Assembly: GCF_027580225.2 (NCBI RefSeq)
Contig: NC_073361.2
Span: forward strand, 29,044,501 to 29,108,500
Source of the DNA: Misgurnus anguillicaudatus
Lineage: Eukaryota; Chordata; Actinopteri; Cypriniformes; Cobitidae
DNA length: 64,000 bases
Reading direction: 5' to 3'
The notes beneath the pieces were generated by a model, which searched no databases, had not been told where the DNA came from, and worked only from the letters and a program-made list of their open reading frames with translations. Made by a program: the position numbers and the translations under genes. The stretch's first letter is position 1. Each line of letters begins with the position of its first letter. Positions 53,036 to 62,772 of the stretch are shown here, one piece after another.

Positions 53036-53590
53036 TCGTTTTTAGGGGAAAAGCCTTGGTTGTAAACATGCAGATTTGTTATGATCTATATGTTTATTGT
53101 CATTCACTTTAAAAAATATTGCTTAAACAAAAAAAATAATAATAATTAACGAAACAGTTTGCATCATTTTTTCGAGTTAAGATGACTAATAACTAACTAT
53201 ATTGAGTTGGATATACTTAAATATATTCATAAAAATTAAATTGTTCCACGATGTTTTTTCACATTATTTAAAATTTGATTCAATCATAGACACTGGTTTA
53301 CACAAGAGTACTAAAAACATTTTTTAATTAACAACACTTTTGCAAAAGGTTGCAGAAGATAAACAGTCTTAGCACTTTTCGCAAAATGCCTTCTGATTGA
53401 AATAGCATGTAAGATAATGCTCGGTGAGTCTGTTCTCAACTTGAGCAAACGCTTTACTCTTCAGCACAATGGTAACATTATAAAGTCACATTTACTCACA
53501 GTTTCAAGTCCCATTAAAGGCTGCTGGGAACCTGAAACCTGAACTTGAAAAAATTAAGTTATCAAACTAATTACATTGAATTACTACAAC
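53036..53590. other. Unique AT-rich stretch
   Basis: No repeat ends, coding or RNA signal recognised. Confidence 0.4.
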
Positions 53591-53970
53591 TTAAAGGGAC
53601 ACTCCACTTTTTTGAAAATATGCTCATTTTCCAGCAGTAAACATTTGATTTTTACCGTTTTAGAATCCCTAGTTGATCTCCGGGTCTGGCGCTAGCACTT
53701 TTAGCATAGCTTAGCATAATTCATTGAATCTGATTAGACCATTAGCATAATGCTCAAAAATACCCAAAGAGTTTCGATATTTGTCCCATTTAAAACTGGA
53801 CTCTTCTGTAGTCACACCGTATACTGAGAACGGCGTAAAATTGATTGTTGCAATTTATTAGGCCGATATGGCCGATAACTCTCATGTGTGTAACATGTGT
53901 GCAGCAAGTGCAATTTTACAAAGCGCCTGAAAATGAGCACATTTTCCAAAAAAGTAAAGTGTCCCTTTAA
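53591..53970. mobile_element. TTAA MITE, AAAGGGACACTCCACTTTTTT family
   Basis: TTAAAGGGACACTCCACTTT at the left and AAAGTAAAGTGTCCCTTTAA at the right are inverted, TTAA at both edges, 380 bp. Pairing continues inward (ATGCTCATTTTCCAGC with CTGAAAATGAGCAC). The interior has GCTAGCACTTTTAGCATAGC. A common cyprinid family. Confidence 0.88.
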
Positions 53971-54007
53971 ATATAAATAAATAAATTAATTAATTAATTA
54001 AATTAAC

Positions 54008-54395
54008 TTAAAGGTGCAGTGTGTAAACTTTAGCGGCATCTAGTGGTGAGGTTGCGAATTGCAACCAACGGCTTAGTCCACTGCTCACCTCTCGCATTTG
54101 AAAAACATAGAGAAACTACGGTAGCCGCCACCGGACAAACATGTCATCATCGGAGACAACTTAGTAAAAAAAGTTTGTACGTTAAGGGCTTTTGTAGAAA
54201 CATGGCGGCACAAAATGGCGACTTCCATGTAAGGGGACCCTCAGTGTATGAAGATAAAAAGGTCTCATTCTAAGGTAATAAAAACATAACGGTTCATTAT
54301 ATAAGGTCTTTATACACCCCTGATAATATAGTTTTGTATATTATTTTGCATTTCTGTGAAGAAATCCTTCTAAAAATTACACACTGTACCTTTAA
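54008..54395. mobile_element. TTAA MITE, AAAGGTGCAGTGTGTAA family, intact copy
   Basis: TTAAAGGTGCAGTGTGTAAA at the left, TTACACACTGTACCTTTAA at the right, TTAA at both edges, 388 bp. Interior: TAGCGGCATCTAGTGGTGAG, ACATGGCGGCACAAAATGGC. It supplies the empty-site reference for the interrupted copy at 24449-25286. Confidence 0.9.
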
Positions 54396-54396
54396 A

Positions 54397-54643
54397 GGGG
54401 TGGTTTTCCGGGCAGGGTTTAGATTAATTCAGGACTAGGCCAGTTATATTATGACATTTAAGTCATTTAAGTCAACTTTACAAAACAACAATACAGGTGT
54501 TCATCGTGAGACAAAACAATGACACTGATATTATGTTAAGATATGTCAGTACAAGGTGTTTAAAAATAAAAAAGTAGGACCGCTCAAACATGCATTTAAA
54601 CCTTGGACTAGGATAAGCCCTGTCTGGGAAACCGCCCTAAAAT
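54397..54643. mobile_element. GGCGGTTTCCCGGACAG-type MITE, copy 4
   Basis: GGGGTGGTTTTCCGGGCAGG at the left and CCTGTCTGGGAAACCGCCCT at the right, interior CAGGACTAGGCCAGTTAT and GATATGTCAGTACAAGG. It directly abuts the previous TTAA element. Confidence 0.85.
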
Positions 54644-54826
54644 TTTCATTAAATCAATAATTAAGAGTTTTATACTTGCACCAATGCATTAAATTAAGTA
54701 AAGGCAACAGATCCCCTGAATTGTTTTTTGAGAGTGTTGAACCTTTTGGCTTTTTCGTGTTTCGTTTTGGATGTTATTAATTTTGTTTAGACAAAATTTT
54801 TGATGTCCATTAAACAGGTAACACTT

Positions 54827-55033
54827 CACGATAAGGTTGTATTTGTTAAATGCATTAGCTTACATGAACTAACATGATCTTTGTTAATGTTAGTTAATAC
54901 CAATACATTTGTTCATGTTAGTGCACTAATGCAACTTTTGATAAAAAAAAACGAACATTAATAAATGCTGTGTTGTTGTTAGTTCATGTAAGCTAGTGCA
55001 TTAGCAAATACAACCTTATTGTAAGGCGTTACC
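54827..55033. mobile_element. GGTAACACTTCACGATAAGG palindromic MITE
   Basis: GGTAACACTTCACGATAAGG TTGTATTTG at the left pairs with CAAATACAACCTTATTGTAA GGCGTTACC at the right, and CATTAGCTTACATGAACTAA pairs with TTAGTTCATGTAAGCTAGTG. 207 bp, nearly a full hairpin. Confidence 0.85.
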
Positions 55034-56295
55034 CAGTTTTTATTAAAGTAAACAATATTAGTAAACAAAGTATTAATTGGGTATTATCATTGAAACCCCA
55101 CCGAGTCCAGATCACACAGTTTTTGGCAGATTTCTGCACACCTTTCTATGCTTTTCTATTACAAAGAGCGCATCAACAAAACCCAAACCGCCCTTCCGAT
55201 TCGCATTCAATTACGATCATTTCCTTTCGTCTTTTCCTCCCCATTACAGTAAAGAGATTCAGCACCGGAGGAAAAGCAAGTAAAACGCTCTCTGTCTCTT
55301 TGCGCTTTATTACGCCACCACAGAAGAAAAAAAACACTCAGCATGTGAAATGAATGTGGAAATTATTCCTGGGGTAAACTATAAACACAGAAGTTATCCC
55401 TCCTCCCCCCAGCAGCACCATCCTAGATCAGAGTGTAATTGCCAGTAATCAGGTCTGTTTGGGGCTGATAAACCTCTCTGAATGCGTGGAAGCCTCTCAA
55501 TGTGATGACTCAATTACGCCCGGAGTGGCTCATCAAACCTGGACCATCAGCGGCTTTAATAAATAAGGAGGAACAAACTTGCTGCGGGCGCATTGTGATT
55601 CCATTCATTCCATAATTAAATCCATTCCTGCCTTAACCCTTTTCCAGCCGGACGCCACCGACGAACAAAAAGAGGAGAGAGAAAGAAAGAGAGAGATAGG
55701 GAGAGTGACCTTGCCATGAGAGCGTGTGCCTTCATAACTCTCGGTTTGAGATACAGGCCGAGACAGGTGATATGGAGAAAGAGAGAGAGAAGGAGGGAAT
55801 GGCTGATTGAAAGGAGTGGGGCGGGTGAATCTGGGTGGAGATAGAGCTCAAGGTCCTTATTTATTCATTGTTTAGTGAAACAAAGTGCTTATTCCACAAT
55901 TACACCCAAAGTACAATCTAATTTTGAGAGGGGCCGAGTGTATCCGGACGGATGTTTCTTTTGCGTTCTTTAAGCGCTTTCATTGTACAGTGACTCAGAT
56001 GAAGTAAAAGAGCAATATTGAACCTTTAAGAGCAGAAGCCTTGAAAGAGGCAAAGACACAAAGATTTTCTGAGTGGTCCTTCATGTTTTACTGGAATACA
56101 CTGCTGAATATAAATTAAATCATTTTCACTGTCAAAATGTTCACAAGAAGTGCATTTATAAAAATAAAAGTTAATAACTATCAAGATTTTTTGACAAACT
56201 TAAATGCGAGTCAAACTTACAATTGCAATTATTTTATTTTAAGTTTATGTCTTTTTTCTGTTCTTCAGAACCCAAATGTAGATTTTTAACAAGTG
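55034..56295. other. 1.2-kb single-copy-looking, enhancer-like stretch
   Basis: Core 55380-55650 carries CAGAGTGTAATTGCCAGTAA, GATGACTCAATTACGCCCGG and CAATGTGATGACTC in balanced-GC DNA without repeat ends. A GAGAGAGA-rich segment lies at 55670-55800. No coding frame with a domain. Candidate conserved element, unproven. Confidence 0.4.
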
Positions 56296-56528
56296 CACTG
56301 CAAAAAATGACTTTCTTACTTAGTATTTTTGTCTTGTTTTCAGTAGAAATATCTAAAAATTCTTAAATTAAGATGTCTAGTTTTAAGACAAATAATATAC
56401 AATTTAAGTGAAATTGTCCTTAAAACAAGCAAAATTAACTGCCAATGGGGTGAGAAAAAAAATTGTGAAATAAGATTTCTTTTTTTTTCTACTGAAAACA
56501 AGACAAAAATACTAAGTAAGAAAGTCAT
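56296..56528. mobile_element. CACTGCAAAAAATGACTTTC palindromic MITE
   Basis: CTTTCTTACTTAGTATTTTT GTCTTGTTTTCAGTA at 56311-56345 is the complement of TACTGAAAACAAGACAAAAA TACTAAGTAAGAAAGTCA at 56491-56527. The right end lacks the final TTTTTTGCAGTG. Non-coding; the 62-codon minus frame is an artefact. Confidence 0.82.
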
Positions 56529-56627
56529 GTGTGTTCTTTTAGGTTTCTGGGTACTATGGGAGTGGACAATGCTATCTTACGAGAATTTGTACATATTTTA
56601 CGAATTGGCTAATTCATATTATACCAC

Positions 56628-56878
56628 GGTATGCTTTATTCTGATTGGTTTAGAAATATTCCATGGGTGTTGATTATTTTTCAATAACCGCACAGCCAAC
56701 CTTTAAAATGTCTTTAAAATAGGCACCAGAGCAATATTTTTGGTAACCGTACAGTATAAGCCGAATTATTGACTCCGGTCCTTTGAATTATAAGAAAATA
56801 ATGCACACCCACGATGTAACGGCACTCCGATTATTTTCTTATAATTCAACAGCCTGTCGTCAATTATTCCTTACTTAA
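56628..56878. repeat. TATACCACGGTATGCTTTATT repeat carrying the GAATAATTGA palindrome
   Basis: It starts ACCACGGTATGCTTTATTCT GATTGG and ends CGTCAATTATTCCTTACTT. Its right half is the same as 1085-1210 in reverse. AATTCATA occurs just before it and just after it (AATTCATAT, AATTCATAC), possibly an 8-bp duplication. Confidence 0.65.
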
Positions 56879-56957
56879 TTCATACGACCACATTCGTAAG
56901 TTTTTGTACGATTTGCCTTGACTTGTGTGACGTTGGGGTTAGGTGTGGGGTTAGGGG

Positions 56958-57418
56958 CAGTTGCGGCTTTTGACTGCTCATCCGAGGGGCGCAAATTCAA
57001 AATAAGTTTTTCGGAGTGTCATGTGTGTTTCTTGTGTTTTCAAAATATGTGTTTGTTGCGTCATGTGAACCATGTGCATCACGTGTTTTGTTAAAATAAG
57101 TGCCTGCTGCACACGCGTCAAAACCGTTTATAATAAAAGAGATCCTCACATTCACAAAATACATGCAAGACACTCCCTTAACAGTAAAGTTTGATTACGC
57201 ATGAGATTATGCGAGTATCACGTCTCTTTTATCATAAACCCTTTAGACGCGTCTGCAGCAGGCACTTATTTTGACAAGACACGTGATGCACACATTATCT
57301 CTCAAAGAGCAGAACACATATTTTGAAATTACGAACCACACACATGACGGGTTACGTACATTTTGTGACGAACTTCGCATCGAGCGCCCTCGAAAAAAGA
57401 AGTCACTGGCCGCCACTT
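56958..57418. mobile_element. CAGTGGCGGC foldback MITE, copy 3
   Basis: CAGTTGCGGCTTTTGACTGC at the left and AGTCACTGGCCGCCACTT at the right. Flanks GTTAGGGG and GTTATGGT agree at 6 of 8 positions. Interior hairpin words as in copy 1 (GATTATGCGAGTATCACG, GTCTCTTTTATCATAAACCC). Confidence 0.83.
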
Positions 57419-57454
57419 GTTATGGTTTCGGTTTCGTTGTTGTTGTTTTTTCTA

Positions 57455-57958
57455 CCCAGTCTCACAAAGTTTCGTGATATAGTCACGTGTTTTTTTTATT
57501 CTTTTTTCGTGCTGTTGTCACGAGGTTTCGTGTTTTTTTCGTGGTCGTGTGGCGAGTTCCTGTTTTCGTGTGGTTGTCGCGTGTTGGTTGCTCGGCTGTT
57601 TTTTCCTATTTTTAGACCATTGTCGCTTCGGTTTAGGGTTAGATTTGGTGCTTGCATTAGAATGTCACTTAATATATTGATCTATACTATTTTTCCTGAT
57701 TTATTTTTTTATATGTCGCCTGGCGTTAGGGTTAGAGTTGGGTTTGGTTAGGGATGTCATTTTATGTAAATCTAACCCTAAACCGAAGCGACAATGGTAA
57801 GAAAATAGGACAAAACAGTCGAGCAACCAACACGTGACAATCACACGAAAACAGGAACTCGCCACACGACCACGAAAAAACACGAAACTTCGCGACAACA
57901 GCACGAAAAAAGAATCAAAAAAACACGTGACCACATAACGAAACTTCGTGAGACTGGG
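57455..57958. mobile_element. CACGAAA/TTTCGTG foldback element, copy 3 (variant)
   Basis: CCCAGTCTCACAAAGTTTCG at the left and CGAAACTTCGTGAGACTGGG at the right are inverted. GTTTTCGTGTGGTTGTCGCG pairs with CGTGACAATCACACGAAAAC. The centre contains GTTAGGGTTAGAGTTGGG. It shares the CACGAAA word style with copies 1 and 2, but the arms are not the same sequence. Confidence 0.82.
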
Positions 57959-58314
57959 CTGTGTTTTTTATGAGAATCGTACGTTTTTGCACGATTAACT
58001 TTGTATGAATTCATACGAATTAGCCAACTCGTAAAATATGTTCGAAATCTCGTGAGATCAGGCTGGAGTGGATGATGACCGAAAGACCTAAATATGTTAA
58101 ATAAATAACTCTACTTGAATTGTCTTATATATTTTAAGTGCCCATTTCTCTACTTTCTTCTTGTGGTTATCGCTGTTGAATCACATTATTTTAATGCAAA
58201 CATCCTAAAACTGCCTAAACAAGACAGGTCAAGAGTTTACTTAAATAATGGATTATATTTTCACCAAACCCTTTTGTATGCACTTAAAATATACGGCCCG
58301 AGTCGAGTGGAGTT

Positions 58315-58957
58315 ATTTGTTTAACACTTTTAGATAGGTTTGAAGCTTGAAGACGCGGTCACCATCCATTCCAATACTAACCAGAAAACCAAAAACAGCA
58401 TTCTGAGGAACAAAGAAAGACATTCGAGCCAGTGGCGGCCGGTGACTTCTTTTTTCGAGGGCGAAGTTCGTCGCAACATGTATGTAGCCAGTCATGTGTG
58501 TGGTTTGTAATTTCAAAATATGCGTTCGGCGCGTCGAGTGAACCTCGTGCATCACGTGTCTTGTCAAAATAAGTGACTGCTGCAGACGCGTCTAAAGGGT
58601 TTATGATAAAAGAGACGCTCGCGTTTGCCAGATACTCACATAAACTCATCCGTATTCAGAGTTTACTGTTAAGGGAGTGTCTTGCATGTATTTTGTGATC
58701 TTGAGCGTCTCTTTTATCATAAACAGTTTTGACGTGTGTGCAGCAGGCACTTATTTTGACAAAACACGTGATGCACATGGTTCACATGAAGCAAAAAAAA
58801 TATTTTAAAAAACACGAGCAACAAACATGACAATCCGAACACATATTTTTAATTTGCGCCCATTGTATGAGCAGTCACGAGCCACCACTGATTGGACATG
58901 AGGGTGAGTAAATATTGACAAAGTTTTCGTTTTTGGGTGAACTATCACTTTAACTTG
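58315..58957 (+). repeat. ATAGTTCACCC-family repeat, split by foldback
   Basis: Left segment TTTGAAGCTTGAAGACGCGG TCACCATCCATTCC and CATTCTGAGGAACAAAGAAA. Right segment GGTGAGTAAATATTGACAAA and TTTTTGGGTGAACTATCACT TTAA. Joined, they give the 3-prime half of the cyprinid family also present at 19800-20190. The insertion is 58430-58890. Confidence 0.78.
58430..58890. mobile_element. CAGTGGCGGC foldback MITE, copy 4, reversed
   Basis: CAGTGGCGGCCGGTGACTTC at the left and GCAGTCACGAGCCACCACTG at the right, that is, the family reversed. Internal pairs GATAAAAGAGACGCTCGCGT and GAGCGTCTCTTTTATCATAA. Flanks ATTCGAGC and ATTGGACA share only 5 of 8 bases, so the target duplication is weak. Confidence 0.85.
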
Positions 58958-60589
58958 CTTTTTAAGTGTATTATTACAGTAGTCATTTTATATTAAAATT
59001 AAAAAAAAAATTCCTGTTTGTTTTTTACAAGTCATGGCCTTTTACTGACCTTCTCCTTGTGATGCAACATGCAAATTAAAATGTTTGCAGTGTTACACTT
59101 ACTTGTCTCACTTATAACCCTGAATAGAAAATAAACAAGTTAAAAAGTAAATTTTAAAAACGCAATTTATCATCATTACGTCCCAGATATTTGCTTGACT
59201 TCCAATGCAACTTTGATTATTAGTATCTCAGCTGTTATGATGCCACGAACAGATTGTGATGCAGATAAAACAGATGCGAATATAATATGCATTGTTTTTT
59301 ATTTGTTTGTCTGTTTATGCAGAAGTTAACGTCCATTTTGTAAAGATGCTATCTTAATATTCGTGTGCGTTTCTGTTTTCCCCAATAAAAAATGACAGAA
59401 AGTTTCTCCCATAAAATGTTTTCTGTATAGCTTTATTGTGAACAAATCACAGCCATTCATAATATTTAAAGGCTATAAAGTGTATCTCTCTTTCTGTCTG
59501 GGAAAAAGAGCAGATGGGTTAGGGCAAAGTGCATTGGCCACATAAACACACACTCACACAGACGTACACACGCCACATCAGGAAGCTCCGTCTCCTTGGA
59601 GACCGAGGGGCCATGCACATTAGCGGGCCGGCCCTCAGAGGGACGGGTCGAGAGAAACCCCCTTATAATGATTCAGCAGATGACGGGCCGCTCAAGGAGT
59701 GGGCCGTCTTTCTTCTTATGCTAATGAGCGGGGGCCCCTCCTCGTCCCCAGACCCCGTGATAGAGGGGGTGCGCGAGGGGCCGGGAGAAAGATACTGGGA
59801 GTTTTTAGCCGTAATGAGCACAAAGCTCTCTCTCTCAAAGCCAACAGGCATGAATGGCTGAGCAATAGCGGAGCTGTTGTGTAGCGCAGTGTTTAAATTG
59901 TCCCCGATGCATGCAATCACACTGAACTCTTCCCGGATTAACCGTATTAATTACACACAAGCTATTTGATTTCTGTCAAGCAATCAATTTGCATCTTGTT
60001 AAGAGAGCCACATGAGGTCTTGTCTGTTAATTCGCTTGCAGTTTTCTGCTCTGAGCGTTTAGTTACCAATTTTACCATTTCACTCAAAAACTGTGCCTTT
60101 TAGTAACAGCATGCAGTGTTGGATGATTTATCAGATTACACCAAATAAAGTTATTTTGAAAAGTTATGGTCTCTCGATCGCGTCTATCCATTTATCAACT
60201 TCAACCTCACTGTGTTGCTCAAGATGCGAGTGCTCATATTTTCACTTGACACATTTGTTGATTGAAAGATGGATTTCACACTAATGATACAAAAATACTC
60301 TGTTAGCATCTTAAACGTGTGATTCGAGTTGTCGCTGACATCTTTTGTTGTTTGATTTCTTGCCCTCAGAACATAAATGTCACACTCACATCTCAGAGCA
60401 GCTAAAGAAAAGCGTGTGCAGTAATCGGAGCCCGCGGGGAACTCGCAGAACATCTTATTTATTACAGGACAAACTAACAAAGGTAAAATGATATTGGTTT
60501 TCCTGCTGAGGATATTTCAGTGAATCAGAGCATCTTTCATATGCATTTGCTGTTTAGACTTTATCGTGCATTTATTTGTGGACTGAAAT
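58958..60589. other. 1.6-kb single-copy-looking stretch, best enhancer candidate
   Basis: AT-rich until 59480. From 59520 to 60060 there is GC-moderate, non-repetitive sequence with CTTATGCTAATGAGCGGGGG, GCCGTAATGAGCACAAAGC, CCGTATTAATTACACACAAG, an octamer ATTTGCAT (59987-59994) and CTGTTAATTCGC. Antiparallel frames at 59529-59920 have no domains. The density of homeodomain/POU words suits a developmental enhancer; this is inference. Confidence 0.45.
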
Positions 60590-61535
60590 GAGGCTGGGGT
60601 ACACCTGCAAAAATTAAGGTACAAAAGCTGTCACTGGGTCGGTATCCTTTCAAAAAGTAAACCTTTGTACCTAAAGGATGTATATTTGGACGTCAAAGGT
60701 ACTTGAAAGGTACTGTACATATCTGTACACTGTAAAAAATACAATGTAAAAAAAGGTTTTTTTGTTAATTTACAAGTCATTTCAACTTACTATTATTTAT
60801 CTTGACTAGAGATGAGTTGGTAAAACTCATAAAATTAAGTTGACTTTTTTCAAGATAAATAATAGTAACAAAAATCGTAACAAAAAATTTAAGGCAGCAA
60901 AGAATGAGGCTCGGGTACACCTGCAAAAATTAAGGTACAAAAGCTGTCACTGGGTCGGTATCCTTTCAAAAAGTAAACCTTTGTACCTAAAGGATGTATA
61001 TTTGGACGTCAAAGGTACTTGAAAGGTACTGTACATATCTGTACACTGTAAAAAATACAATGTAAAAAAGTTTTTTTTTGTTAATTTACAAGTCATTTCA
61101 ACTTACTATTATTTATCTTGACTAGAGATGAGTTGGTAAAACTCAAAAAATTAAGTTGACTCTTTCAAGATAAATAATAGTAACAAAAATCGTAACAAAA
61201 TTTTTTAGGCAGCAAAGAATGAGGCTCGGGTACACCTGCAAAAATTAAGGTACAAAAGCTGTCACTGGGTCGGTATCCTTTCAAAAAGTAAACCTTTGTA
61301 CCTAAAGGATGTATATTTGGACGTCAAAGGTACTTGAAAGGTACTGTACATATCTGTACACTGTAAAAAATACAATGTAAAAAAAGTTTTTTTTTGTTAA
61401 TTTACAAGTCATTTCAACTTACTATTATTTATCTTGACTAGAGATGAGTTGGTAAAACTCATAAAATTAAGTTGACTTTTTTCAAGATAAATAATAGTAA
61501 CAAAAATCGTAACAAAAAATTTAAGGCAGCAAAGA
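60590..61535. repeat. Three tandem copies of a 315-bp composite unit
   Basis: Units start with GAGGCTGGGG or GAGGCTCGGG at 60590, 60906 and 61221 (spacing 316 and 315). The left part of each unit is a GTACC-type MITE piece (GTCACTGGGTCGGTATCCTT). The right part is an ACTGTAAAAAATACAATG hairpin (ATTATTTATCTTGACTAGAG with TCAAGATAAATAATAGTAAC). Units differ by only a few bases and run-length changes, so the amplification is recent. Confidence 0.93.
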
Positions 61536-61984
61536 TTTTTACAATGCAGCATTAAGTTGGTTTTGCAACTGTGCAACTTTTACAACTTAGTTTTGGAAGT
61601 CATTTCAACTTACTATTTTAAGTTTTGACCTGTGATAAGTTGACATTAAAGGCGGAGTACACGATGTTTGAAAAACGCTTTGGAAAAGGAGACTGGCCGA
61701 CTACCAAAACACACTTATAGCCAATCAGCAGTAAGGAGCGTGTCTACTAACCGACATCCTTGCTGGGTTGCGTATGTGTGGGGCGGGTCTATCAACAGAA
61801 GGTCCAGATTCTATTGGGGTAGGGGCGTGTTTGTTTAGGTGATTTCAAATATCAACATTGGCTTTCAAACATCGTGGACTCCGCCTTTAATTATAATAAC
61901 ATATTTGAAATTAAGTTAATTTGTTAATTTAAAGTAACATAAAAATATGTGTTGATTTGACAAAAATGCTACTTTTTTACAGTG
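61536..61984. mobile_element. ACTGTAAAAAA...AAGTTG MITE, copy 2, split
   Basis: GTTGCAACTT/CAACTT words at the left (TTTTTACAATGCAGCATTAA, CATTTCAACTTACTATTTTA) and TGACAAAAATGCTACTTTTT TACAGTG at the right. The right end matches the complement of the left end of 23847-24040. Interrupted by the TTAA MITE 61646-61890. Confidence 0.7.
61646..61890. mobile_element. TTAA MITE, GGCGGAGTCCACGATG family, copy 2
   Basis: TTAAAGGCGGAGTACACGAT at the left, ATCGTGGACTCCGCCTTTAA at the right, TTAA at both edges, 245 bp. It keeps the GCAGTAAGGAGCGTGTCTAC segment missing from copy 1. Confidence 0.9.
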
Positions 61985-62069
61985 TATCTAAATATTAAAA
62001 GTACCTAACCTTTTGAAATGTTGCTGTCCCAATGACAATTTTTTGTTTGCGTTAAATCTAAAATGTTCC

Positions 62070-62513
62070 GAGCCCCTAAGGTGACATTGGAGTAAAAAAA
62101 TCTAAAGTTTAGTTTCATGTGCTCACGTGAAACTTTCATGTGCTCACGCGAAACCTTCATGTGCAGAATTTTTTTTTAAAGTTTAGTTTTGCATGCCCAC
62201 GTGAAACTTTCGCGTACGCAGCTGAAGCTATTGCATTCTCATCACGTACGCACGCGAAACTAAACGCAGTAGTTTCACGTGCGTACGCAATAGTTTCACG
62301 TGCGCACACGACCTTCACGTGCAGAATTTTTTTTAAAGTTTAGTTTTGCATGCCCACGTGAAACTTTCGCGTGCGCACCTGAAAATATTGCATGCTCATC
62401 ACGTGCGCACACGAAACTAAACGCAGTAGTTTCACGTGTGCACGCGAAAGTTTCACGTGCGCACGCGAAACTAAACTTTATTTAATTTTTGTTCCATGTC
62501 CCCTTAGGCGCTC
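62070..62513. mobile_element. 21-bp minisatellite element (GAGCCCCTAAGG ends), copy 2
   Basis: GAGCCCCTAAGGTGACATTG at the left and CCCCTTAGGCGCTC at the right are inverted (11 of 12). The interior is built of 21-bp units such as GTTTCATGTGCTCACGTGAA A and GTTTCACGTGCGTACGCAATA in both orientations, organised in a second-order repeat of 158 bp (CCTTCATGTGCAG at 62154, CCTTCACGTGCAG at 62312). No internal hAT here. Confidence 0.85.
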
Positions 62514-62579
62514 TGTAAAAATGTAATTTAAATGAACTGGTTTTATTTAAGCAAAGAATTTGAGCTTTAACACCAATGT

Positions 62580-62768
62580 ACGCTGTCAAAAAATGCTCCC
62601 TAGTTGTCACTGGGGTGGTACACTTTCAAAAAGTACACCTTTCCACCTTAAGAATTCATATTACTACCTCAGAGGTACATATTAGTATCAACTGCATACA
62701 TATCTGAACCTAAATGATACATATTAGTACATTTATAAAGGGCACTGCCCGGTGACAGCTTGGGACCA
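62580..62768. repeat. GTACC-type palindromic MITE, copy
   Basis: GCTGTCAAAAAATGCTCCCT AGTTGTCACTGGGG at the left, CACTGCCCGGTGACAGCTTG GGACC at the right. AAAGTACACC and GAGGTACATATTAG inside. Same family as 41118-41694 and the left part of the 315-bp unit. Confidence 0.7.
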
Positions 62769-62772
62769 CTTA

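Larger units (their letters stand above)
56570..58064. mobile_element. CTCGTGAGAT/TACGAATT palindromic element, multiply interrupted
   Basis: Left TATCTTACGAGAATTTGTAC with TTTTACGAATTGGCTAATTC. Right TCATACGAATTAGCCAACTC GTAAAATATG and CTCGTGAGATCAGGCTG. The two ends are complementary. Between them sit three insertions: 56628-56878, 56958-57418 and 57455-57958. The element itself is only about 350 bp. Confidence 0.72.

Noticed and set aside
62140..62485. Ala/His/Arg-rich open frames
   Set aside because: Translation of the 21-bp minisatellite; open because the period is a multiple of three.
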